NCBI GenBank assembly: GCA_026998145.1
Contig: JALTRC010000622.1
Location: 1 to 7,035, forward strand
Length of the DNA stretch: 7,035 nt
Reading direction: 5' to 3'
Origin: Gammaproteobacteria bacterium
Lineage (GTDB): Bacteria; Pseudomonadota; Gammaproteobacteria; SZUA-229
Position numbers and translations under genes: made by a program. Shown piece by piece: positions 1 to 5,452 of this stretch. The number at the start of each line of letters is the position of its first letter. Within the stretch, counting starts at the first letter, position 1. Below the pieces are notes generated by a model. It made no database searches, had not been told where the DNA came from, and was given only the letters and a program-made list of their open reading frames with translations.

Positions 1-79
1 CATACGGTGACGTATTGTCCAGATGAATGATTGCCATGGCTTCGGCCATACAGAACCCGGCTTACAGGCCGACTTCCTC
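1..79 (+). ncRNA. rnpB: RNase P RNA (M1 RNA), 3' end only
   Basis: This is the 3' tail of the catalytic RNA of RNase P, which removes the 5' leader of pre-tRNAs. Seen in the sequence: AGATGAATGATTGCC at 21-35 matches the conserved stretch before and into the 3' strand of helix P2 (E. coli AGATGAATGACTGTC). ACAGAACCCGGCTTA at 50-64 is the near-invariant 3' strand of P4, part of the catalytic core. GGCCGACTTC at 67-76 sits where the 3' strand of P1 lies in E. coli (GGTCAGTTTC). A 5-bp hairpin with a TTCG loop (36-49) lies between P2 and P4, where some bacteria carry helix P19. The 5' part of the gene is outside the window, so P1 and P2 pairing cannot be tested. The mature 3' end is placed by analogy and may be off by a few bases. 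Co-orientation with mraZ just downstream fits the Pseudomonas arrangement as I recall it. Confidence 0.93.
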
Positions 80-87
80 GAATTCTC

Positions 88-106
88 TGGTAGCTTGCTG
101 CCATTT
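88..106 (+). terminator. weak candidate terminator hairpin after rnpB
   Basis: TGGTAG (88-93) can pair with CTGCCA (98-103) around a CTTG loop, giving six pairs including one G-T (G-U in RNA) wobble, followed by only TTT (104-106). It lies about 10 bases beyond the rnpB 3' end, where a terminator or processing hairpin is expected. The stem is short and the T run poor, so this is tentative. The larger palindrome at 114-185 is the other candidate for ending rnpB transcription. Confidence 0.3.
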
Positions 107-113
107 AAAAAGC

Positions 114-185
114 TTTGACGCGAAGGCGCGAAGGGCGCAGAGAAAAGCAATGTTCTACTTTGCGCCTCTGCGCCTCTGCGTCAAA
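114..185. repeat. imperfect long palindrome built from 8-base units (dispersed-repeat type)
   Basis: The left arm (114-142) and right arm (158-185) are imperfect inverted repeats around a 15-base centre (143-157). Both outer ends read TTTGACGC when taken inward. Each arm is itself a short tandem array: CGCGAAGG at 119-126 and 127-134, then a variant GCGCAGAG at 135-142; on the other side GCGCCTCT at 162-169 and 170-177. The arms differ mainly by GA/AG swaps and one extra G in the left arm. From memory, palindromes of this 'GACGC-AAGGCGC...GCGCCTCTGCGTC' kind are scattered in intergenic regions of many proteobacteria and give rise to spurious short reading frames. The sequence shows no transposase and no clear target-site duplication. 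As RNA it would fold into a long hairpin, but no T run follows, so it is not an ordinary intrinsic terminator. Confidence 0.8.
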
Positions 186-432
186 ACAAGGCTGCAACGA
201 TCACCGCCCTGAATGCCCCCACAAAACCTACCGTTTATCGCTGATTTTAATCCCATCACAAATTCAGAAAATCCCGAAAATCGCCTCAAACTTAAAGTGA
301 TTTGTTAAGTATGTTTCTCAAGCAACTGAGTTATATCTTCTTATTGTTTTAGGTCTTTTGTTGTTTCCGCTTTCCTGTTCCTAAGTCCCTGTCATATAAG
401 GATTTTTTATAAGTTTACAGCCCCGTTTTCCC
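186..432. other. AT-rich intergenic stretch without a gene
   Basis: Between the palindrome and the mra promoter I see no credible coding region: reading frames are short, and the two 61-codon frames that begin further upstream run through rnpB and the palindrome. Bases 241-420 contain 59 G or C out of 180 (about 33%), well below the roughly 55% of the genes that follow. There are short A and T runs (for example the T run at 403-408) but no RNA gene, riboswitch or second promoter that I can defend. Confidence 0.6.
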
Positions 433-450
433 TTGACAGGTAGGGGGCTG
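418..450. promoter_or_regulatory. 7-bp inverted repeat enclosing the -35 box
   Basis: CAGCCCC (418-424) is matched exactly by its complement GGGGCTG (444-450), with 19 bases between that include the TTGACA box. The centre-to-centre distance is 26 bases. It could be an operator for a dimeric regulator, but it could also be chance; the loop is too long for a convincing hairpin and it lies upstream of the expected transcript start. Confidence 0.25.
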
Positions 451-462
451 GATACCTATAGT
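433..462 (+). promoter_or_regulatory. sigma-70 type promoter of the mra/dcw cluster
   Basis: A perfect -35 hexamer TTGACA (433-438) is followed after 18 bases by TATAGT (457-462), five of six matches to the -10 consensus. Transcription would begin near 468-470, just before the MraZ boxes, giving a leader of about 90 bases before mraZ. The equivalent E. coli promoter Pmra drives the first genes of the dcw cluster, and the very tight gene packing downstream suggests the same here. The start site is inferred from spacing only. Confidence 0.75.
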
Positions 463-470
463 TCAGCAAA

Positions 471-506
471 GTGGGGAAAAGTGGGTGAATGTGGTTATTT
501 GTGTGG
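471..506 (+). promoter_or_regulatory. MraZ operator: GTGG-type boxes every 10 bases
   Basis: Direct repeats start at exactly 10-base intervals: GTGGGG (471-476), GTGGGT (481-486), GTGGTT (491-496) and a weaker GTGTGG (501-506). Known MraZ operators upstream of mraZ are a series of TGGGN-type direct repeats separated by 5 bases, the same geometry of one box per DNA turn on one face. The boxes begin just past the predicted transcription start, a position suited to autorepression. The first two boxes are best, the third is degenerate and the fourth is doubtful. Confidence 0.8.
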
Positions 507-560
507 TAAGTGTCACGCCAATCCCTGAAACAACAATAACGGGTTTATCGATATAACAAA

Positions 561-1022
561 ATGGTTTTTCGCGGCATAAATAATCCAGCGCTAGATGCGA
601 AAGGTCGTATGGCCATGCCGGCCCGTTATCGTGAAAAATTAATGGAGTCCTGCGCCGGCCGTCTGGTGGTAACGGTTTACCCGGATGGCTGTTTGCTGGT
701 TTACCCCCTGCATGAATGGGAAGAGGTTGAAAAGCAGCTCAATGCTCTGCCGGGCATGAATAAAAAAGCCCGCTCCATGCAGCGTCTGCTGGTGGGACAT
801 GCCACCGAGGTGGAGCTGGATTCCCAGGGGCGCTTCTTGCTGCCGCCCATGTTGCGGGAATTTGCCGGCCTGCAGAAAAAATGTGTGCTGATTGGTCAGG
901 GTAAAAAATTCGAGATCTGGGATGAGCAGGTCTGGAACGAAAAGCAGTCTGCCTGGCTGGATGAAGTGAATGCAGATGATGATGGTGAAATGCCATCGGC
1001 CCTTGAAAATCTCGCCCTGTAA
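561..1022 (+). CDS. mraZ: Transcriptional regulator MraZ
   Basis: MraZ is a DNA-binding protein of the AbrB/SpoVT-like swapped-hairpin fold that forms ring-shaped oligomers and controls its own dcw operon. The 153-residue product is the usual length and aligns by eye with E. coli MraZ across its whole length. Both copies of the family motif DxxxR are present: D12-A-K-G-R16 with MAMPARYRE after it, and D87-S-Q-G-R91 with FLLPPMLRE after it. Other family landmarks are LLVYPLHEWE (45-54), RLLVGHA (75-81) and the KFEIWDE stretch near residue 120. The start is forced: an in-frame TAA at 537-539 leaves only this ATG among the following codons. The product starts MVFRG, one residue longer than the MFRG of E. 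coli. No Shine-Dalgarno sequence precedes it; the upstream bases are AT-rich. The likely operator (471-506) lies in its leader, so autoregulation is inferred. rsmH follows after 2 bases. Confidence 0.97.
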   Translation: MVFRGINNPALDAKGRMAMPARYREKLMESCAGRLVVTVYPDGCLLVYPLHEWEEVEKQLNALPGMNKKARSMQRLLVGHATEVELDSQGRFLLPPMLREFAGLQKKCVLIGQGKKFEIWDEQVWNEKQSAWLDEVNADDDGEMPSALENLAL

Positions 1023-1024
1023 TC

Positions 1025-1963
1025 ATGAGCGATACAGATTTTCAACATCGCCCCGTACTGTTTGACGAGGCGATTGCCGCGCTGGCAATCAAACCCGCTG
1101 GTGTTTATGTGGATGGCACCTTCGGTCGCGGCGGTCATAGTGGGGCGATTATGCAGCAACTGTCGGATAAGGGGCGTTTGCTGGCGCTGGATCAGGATCC
1201 TGAGGCGGTGGAGGCTGGCCGGCAGATGTTTGCGGATGATCCTCGCTTTGACATGGTGCAGTGTAATTTTGAATCGCTGGCCGATGTGGTGGCAGGCAAG
1301 GGGCTGGCCGGGAAAGTGGACGGGGTGTTGCTGGATATTGGCGTGTCCTCGCCCCAGCTGGATGATGCCTCCCGGGGCTTTAGTTTTATGCGTCCCGGCC
1401 CCTTGGATATGCGCATGAATCCACAGGCGGGTGAGTCGGCGGCTGACTGGCTGGCCAGGGTGAGTGAATACGATCTCACCAGCGTATTGATGCATCTGGG
1501 GGAGGAGAAATTTGCTCGCCGTATTGCATCGGCCATTGTAAAGGTGCGTCAGGAGCGGCCCATTACGGATACGGGACAGCTGGCAAAAATTATTGAAGAA
1601 GCGGTGCCGGTGCGTGACAGGCATAAGCATCCGGCTACCAAAAGTTTTCAGGCGATCCGCATTCATATTAACCGGGAGCTGGAGGTGCTGAAGGCAGGTT
1701 TGCAGGCGGCAGTGGATGTGCTGGCAATCGGTGGACGGCTGGCGGTTATCAGTTTTCATTCGCTGGAAGATCGCATTGTAAAGCGCTTTATGCGGGATCT
1801 GGCCAAAGGGCCGCAACTGCCAAAGGATTTGCCGATTATGGATGCGGATATTAAACAGCCGTTCAAGCTGGTGGGTAAGGCAATCAAGCCTTCAAAGGCT
1901 GAGCTGGCAGAAAACCCCCGGGCGCGCAGCTCTGTATTGCGTGTGCTGGAGCGGATCAGTTGA
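1025..1963 (+). CDS. rsmH: 16S rRNA m4C1402 methyltransferase RsmH
   Basis: RsmH (formerly MraW) uses S-adenosylmethionine to N4-methylate C1402 of 16S rRNA in the decoding centre of the small subunit. The 312-residue product is full length for the family. Visible motifs: the SAM-binding loop D30-GTFGRGGH-38, acidic D56/D58 at the end of the next strand (LLALDQD), LLDIGVSSPQLDD at 102-114, GFSFMRPGPLDMRM just after, then the family-typical HPATKSFQAIRIHINRELE, AVISFHSLEDRIVKRFM and, at the C-terminus, NPRARSSVLRVLER. The ATG lies 2 bases after the mraZ stop and has no recognisable Shine-Dalgarno sequence, so translation probably depends on coupling to mraZ. Its TGA stop overlaps the TTG start of ftsL. 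The role in the cluster is by shared operon rather than by a cell-wall reaction. Confidence 0.98.
   Translation: MSDTDFQHRPVLFDEAIAALAIKPAGVYVDGTFGRGGHSGAIMQQLSDKGRLLALDQDPEAVEAGRQMFADDPRFDMVQCNFESLADVVAGKGLAGKVDGVLLDIGVSSPQLDDASRGFSFMRPGPLDMRMNPQAGESAADWLARVSEYDLTSVLMHLGEEKFARRIASAIVKVRQERPITDTGQLAKIIEEAVPVRDRHKHPATKSFQAIRIHINRELEVLKAGLQAAVDVLAIGGRLAVISFHSLEDRIVKRFMRDLAKGPQLPKDLPIMDADIKQPFKLVGKAIKPSKAELAENPRARSSVLRVLERIS
1948..1951 (+). promoter_or_regulatory. ribosome binding site of ftsL supporting the TTG start
   Basis: GGAG lies 8 bases before the TTG at 1960, inside the end of rsmH. This is a good Shine-Dalgarno match at good spacing and is the main reason for accepting the rare TTG start. 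Confidence 0.65.
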
Positions 1964-2229
1964 AACTGAAACTTGCGCTGGTGCTGGCTTTGCTGGCATC
2001 GGTAATGGGGTCGGCGCTGGGCTTGATTTACAGCAAGCACCAGAGCCGCAAATTATTTGTAGAAGTGCAGCAGCTGCACAAGCAAATTGATGAACTGGAT
2101 ATTGAATGGGGTCGTTTACAGCTGGAGCAGAGTGCCTGGTCGGCTCATAGCCGCATCGAAGACATTGCCCGTAAACAACTGAATATGAAACTACCTGCCG
2201 CCGACGAGATTGTGTACATACAACAATGA
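1960..2229 (+). CDS. ftsL: Cell division protein FtsL
   Basis: FtsL is a small single-pass inner-membrane protein that forms the FtsQLB subcomplex of the divisome and helps activate FtsWI. The 89-residue product has a very short cytoplasmic end, a hydrophobic segment at about residues 4-23 (LALVLALLASVMGSALGLIY), then a periplasmic coiled coil at about 28-65. The stretch LDIEWGRLQLEQSAWSAHSRIEDIARKQLNM matches the conserved part of E. coli FtsL ([31 protein letters not shown]). It is shorter than E. coli FtsL (121 residues) because the cytoplasmic N-terminal tail is nearly absent; the Pseudomonas protein is also short, as I recall. The start is a TTG that overlaps the rsmH stop as TTGA and has GGAG 8 bases upstream. 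It overlaps ftsI as ATGA. A longer version from an upstream rare codon such as ATT cannot be excluded but would enter rsmH. Confidence 0.93.
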   Translation: MKLKLALVLALLASVMGSALGLIYSKHQSRKLFVEVQQLHKQIDELDIEWGRLQLEQSAWSAHSRIEDIARKQLNMKLPAADEIVYIQQ

Positions 2230-3929
2230 AAAATGTAAAGCGTACACCTAAATATACCCTGCGCCGCTACACGGTACTGGCTGTTTTTGTGATGGCGGTA
2301 CTGGGGCTGGTTTACCGTGCGCTGGATATGCAGGTATTGAATCAGGCGTTTTTCCAGAAGCAGGGGGATGCCCGTCACCTGCGGGTAGTGGAAGTGCCGG
2401 CTCATCGGGGCGATATTGTGGATCGTAACGGCGAGCCGCTGGCCATTAGTACGCCGGTGGATACGGTATGGGCCAATCCGTCTGAACTTGTTGAAGCCAG
2501 AGATCGTCTGCCTGAACTGGCCAAAGCCCTGTCTCTTAAACCATCCCGGCTGGTGCAACGGCTGCAAAATAATGCGGGCCGCGAATTTATGTATCTGCGC
2601 CGCCATGTGCCACCAGCCAAGGGTGAAAAGGTTGCGGCTCTTGGTTTGCCCGGTGTCTATCTGCGCCGGGATTACAAACGCTATTATCCCACCGGCGAAG
2701 TCAGCGCCCATGTGCTGGGCTTCACCAATGTGGACGATCAGGGGCAGGAAGGTCTGGAGCTGGCCTATGATGAATATCTCACCGGCGTACCCGGCAGCAA
2801 GCGAATTATTCGCGACCGGCTGGGGCGGGCTATTGATGATGTGGAGCGGCTTAAGCCCGCCGAGCCGGGGCAGCAGGTGGTGCTCAGTATTGACCGGCGT
2901 CTTCAGTATATGGCCTATCGCGCCCTTAAAGCGGCTGTTAAAGAACATCGAGCCATTGCTGGCTCGGCTGTGCTTCTGGATGCTCATAATGGTGAAGTAC
3001 TGGCCATGGTCAATCAGCCGTCCTTTAATCCCAATGATCGCTCCCAGCTAAAACCCGGCGTCTATCGTAATCGCGCAGTGGTGGATGTGTTCGAGCCGGG
3101 TTCTACCATGAAGCCTTTTACCATGGCCGCAGCACTGGAAACCGGCCGCTGGCATCCCACGGATAATGTGCATACGGAGCCGGGCTATTACCGGGTGCAG
3201 GGCCATCCCATCAAGGATATGCATAACTACGGCAAGTTGAATCTGGGTGGCATTATTGTGAAATCCAGTAATGTGGGCATCAGCAAGGTGGCCCTGTCCA
3301 TGGAGCCGGAGCAACAGCTAGGCATGTATCGCAAGCTGGGTTTTGGCTCGGATACGGGTAGCGGTTTTCCCGGTGAACGGGGCGGTAATGTGCGTCTGGA
3401 TCATGTAAGTGAATTTGAACGGGCCACCATGGCCTTTGGTTACAGTATGTCGGTAACCCCGCTGCAACTGGCGCGGGCCTATGGGGCTCTGGCAGCCGAC
3501 GGGGTTTTACATCCGGTCACATTTTTAAAGCGTGATGAGCCGTCAGCAGGCGAGCGGGTAATGAGCGCTAGAACCGCCCGCCAGGTACGCAAGATGATGG
3601 AGCAGGTGGTGAGTCACAAGGGCACCGCTTACAAGGCCAAAGTCGCCAATTATAAAGTGGCGGGTAAAACCGGAACGGTGCATAAATTTATCACCGGCGG
3701 TTATGCGGATGACCGCTACCTGGCCATATTTGCCGGCATTGCACCGGCCACCAATCCCCGGCTGGTGATGGTGGTCATGCTGGATGAGCCGCGCCGCGGC
3801 GGTTATTTCGGTGGTCAGGTGGCAGCCCCTGTGTTTGCCAAAGTCATGTCCGGCGCTCTGCGCCTGATGAATATTCCGCCGGATAATCTGCAAATGGCGG
3901 ATCGTGGCAGCAAGGGGTGGGGGGCATGA
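2226..3929 (+). CDS. ftsI: Septal peptidoglycan transpeptidase FtsI (PBP3)
   Basis: FtsI is the class B penicillin-binding protein that cross-links peptidoglycan at the septum in complex with FtsW; beta-lactams acylate its active serine. The 567 residues are close to the 588 of E. coli PBP3. A basic N-terminus is followed by one membrane segment at about residues 15-30. The dimerisation (pedestal) domain starts with R61-GDIVDRNGEPLA, a family hallmark. The transpeptidase domain has all three catalytic motifs: S293-T-M-K296 (in FEPGSTMKPF), S347-S-N349 and K481-T-G483. S293 is the predicted acylated nucleophile. The start overlaps the ftsL stop as ATGA and has no Shine-Dalgarno sequence, so translational coupling to ftsL is likely. 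The stop overlaps the murE start as ATGA. No inactivating change is seen. Confidence 0.98.
   Translation: MKNVKRTPKYTLRRYTVLAVFVMAVLGLVYRALDMQVLNQAFFQKQGDARHLRVVEVPAHRGDIVDRNGEPLAISTPVDTVWANPSELVEARDRLPELAKALSLKPSRLVQRLQNNAGREFMYLRRHVPPAKGEKVAALGLPGVYLRRDYKRYYPTGEVSAHVLGFTNVDDQGQEGLELAYDEYLTGVPGSKRIIRDRLGRAIDDVERLKPAEPGQQVVLSIDRRLQYMAYRALKAAVKEHRAIAGSAVLLDAHNGEVLAMVNQPSFNPNDRSQLKPGVYRNRAVVDVFEPGSTMKPFTMAAALETGRWHPTDNVHTEPGYYRVQGHPIKDMHNYGKLNLGGIIVKSSNVGISKVALSMEPEQQLGMYRKLGFGSDTGSGFPGERGGNVRLDHVSEFERATMAFGYSMSVTPLQLARAYGALAADGVLHPVTFLKRDEPSAGERVMSARTARQVRKMMEQVVSHKGTAYKAKVANYKVAGKTGTVHKFITGGYADDRYLAIFAGIAPATNPRLVMVVMLDEPRRGGYFGGQVAAPVFAKVMSGALRLMNIPPDNLQMADRGSKGWGA
3912..3917 (+). promoter_or_regulatory. 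ribosome binding site deciding the murE start
   Basis: AAGGGG lies 8 bases before the ATG at 3926, within a G-rich run at the end of ftsI. This supports ATG 3926 (or the adjacent ATG 3929) over the in-frame GTG at 3917, which overlaps the run itself and has no good site of its own. Confidence 0.55.
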
Positions 3930-5452
3930 TGGCCGCATTACAGACTCCCGTCTATGGCATGACGCTAAAGCAGTTGCTCAGCGAAATTATGCCTTCCGCC
4001 TGTTTGCCGGATATTCCCTTAAAGGGCATAACACTGGATAGCCGCAAGGTGCAGGATGGCTATGTGTTTATTGCCCTGTCCGGGCAGACTGAGCATGGTC
4101 TGGTATTTGCCCAGGATGCTATCGACAATGGGGCGGTGGCCGTGCTTTGCGACAAGAAATTTGATCAGTATTGTCAGCAGATTGTTTCCGGCATTCTTAC
4201 CCGGGTGGTGTGTATTGCGGTGGATGAACTGCCCCGCCATCTGGGCAGGCTGGCCAGCCGTTTTTATGGTGAGCCATCCCGTGATTTATTTACCGTGGGC
4301 GTCACCGGCACCGATGGTAAAACTTCTGTTAGTCATTTTATTGCCCAGGCCTTGCAACTGCCCAATGAGCCTGCGGCGGTTATCGGTACCCTGGGTAATG
4401 GTCTGCTGGCTCAGCTGGAAGCGGCCACCCATACCACGCCGGATGTTATCGAGGTGCACCGTTTATTGGATAGTGCTCTGCAACAGGGGGCCAGGTCTGT
4501 GGCGATGGAAGTGTCATCCCATGGTCTGCATCAGCAGCGGGTGGACGGGGTTGAATTTGATGTGGCGGTACTCACCAATCTGGGGCGAGATCATCTGGAT
4601 TACCACGGTGACCTGCCGTCCTATAAAGCCGCCAAGCAGTTACTGTTTGAGGCAGACAGGGTGAAAGCTCTGGTGCTGAATCAGGATGATGCGTTCGGCG
4701 CCGAGCTGGCGGAAAAAGCCTGCCCTCATCAGGATGTGTGGACCTATGGTCTGTCTGCTGCTGGCACCGAGCATCATGTGGTCGCTTCCCGTATCAGGGC
4801 CTCGGATGCGGGCTTGCAGTTTTATGTCAGCAGCCCGGTGGGTGAGGCGGAAGTGTATCTGCCATTGCTGGGTGAGTTTAATGTGTATAACGCACTGGCC
4901 AGCCTGTGTGTGCTGTTAATCAAGGGTGTGGAATTTAATGACGCCATTGCCCGGCTGGAAAAACTTCACACAGTGCCGGGGCGCATGCAGGCCGTAAGGG
5001 TAGCCCGCAAACCGCTGGTGGTGGTGGATTTTGCCCATACCCCTCAGGCGCTGGAATCAGTCTTATCCAGCCTGCACCAGCACTGTCAGGGCAGGCTGCA
5101 TTGCGTATTTGGCTGCGGTGGTGACCGGGATCAGGGTAAGCGCCCGTTAATGGCATCAGCAGCAGAAACGCTGGCGGATAAGGTGGTGGTCACTCAGGAT
5201 AATCCCCGCCATGAAGACCCCGCGCAGATTATGGAGCAGATTCGTGCCGGCTTTAAACAGCCTGAAAAAGTAGCCTTTATTGATGATCGCCGACAGGCCA
5301 TTGCCACGGCCATTGGTCAGGCGGCTGAAAAGGATATTGTGCTGATTGCCGGCAAGGGTCATGAGGCTTACCAGCTGATCGGGGATCAGAAGGTGCCCTT
5401 TGATGATGTGCAGATTGCCCGCGCTATTTTGCAGGGGGAGGGCTCATTATGA
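3926..5452 (+). CDS. murE: UDP-MurNAc-L-Ala-D-Glu:meso-diaminopimelate ligase MurE
   Basis: MurE is the cytoplasmic ATP-dependent ligase that adds the third amino acid to the UDP-MurNAc dipeptide. From ATG 3926 the product is 508 residues, close to E. coli MurE (495). It has the three Mur ligase domains: UDP-binding N-terminal (about 1-115), central ATPase (P-loop T127-GTDGK132-T133) and C-terminal amino-acid-binding domain. T170-T-P172 and V196-SSH199 line the nucleotide-peptide site, and K237 in YKAAKQLL corresponds to the carbamylated lysine. D425-N-P-R428 is the signature for meso-DAP rather than lysine. DFAHTPQALE, FGCGGDRDQGKR and GKGHEAYQ are also typical. The GTG at 3917 would give 511 residues, but ATG 3926 forms the usual ATGA overlap with the ftsI stop and has AAGGGG at the right distance; an adjacent ATG (3929) is also possible. 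It overlaps murF as ATGA. Confidence 0.97.
   Translation: MMAALQTPVYGMTLKQLLSEIMPSACLPDIPLKGITLDSRKVQDGYVFIALSGQTEHGLVFAQDAIDNGAVAVLCDKKFDQYCQQIVSGILTRVVCIAVDELPRHLGRLASRFYGEPSRDLFTVGVTGTDGKTSVSHFIAQALQLPNEPAAVIGTLGNGLLAQLEAATHTTPDVIEVHRLLDSALQQGARSVAMEVSSHGLHQQRVDGVEFDVAVLTNLGRDHLDYHGDLPSYKAAKQLLFEADRVKALVLNQDDAFGAELAEKACPHQDVWTYGLSAAGTEHHVVASRIRASDAGLQFYVSSPVGEAEVYLPLLGEFNVYNALASLCVLLIKGVEFNDAIARLEKLHTVPGRMQAVRVARKPLVVVDFAHTPQALESVLSSLHQHCQGRLHCVFGCGGDRDQGKRPLMASAAETLADKVVVTQDNPRHEDPAQIMEQIRAGFKQPEKVAFIDDRRQAIATAIGQAAEKDIVLIAGKGHEAYQLIGDQKVPFDDVQIARAILQGEGSL
5435..5441 (+). promoter_or_regulatory. strong ribosome binding site of murF
   Basis: GGGGAGG lies 7 bases before the murF ATG at 5449, inside the last codons of murE. 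It is among the best Shine-Dalgarno matches in the window and supports 5449 over the adjacent second ATG at 5452. Confidence 0.65.

Noticed and set aside
114..185. Palindrome as a CRISPR repeat or an intrinsic terminator
   Set aside because: There are no regularly spaced repeats with unique spacers, only 8-base tandem units within two arms, and no T run follows the stem.
27..212. Open frame of 61 codons upstream of mraZ
   Set aside because: It runs across the rnpB 3' end and the palindromic repeat. The FAPLRLCVKT-like peptide is simply the translated repeat arm, with no ribosome binding site. The second 61-codon frame at 115-300 is rejected for the same reason.
896..1816. 306-codon open frame on the minus strand opposite rsmH
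   Set aside because: It is antisense to an unmistakable, full-length RsmH, its product resembles no family I know, and it is rich in His, Arg and Gln as expected of a shadow frame.
2145..2987. 280-codon open frame on the minus strand opposite ftsL and ftsI
   Set aside because: It lies opposite conserved coding sequence, has no plausible domain, and is best explained as a shadow of the codon usage of ftsI.
2416..3051. 211-codon frame on the plus strand inside ftsI (and a similar 202-codon frame inside murE at 4056-4664)
   Set aside because: These are out-of-frame readings of conserved genes, rich in Trp, Cys and Met, without ribosome binding sites.
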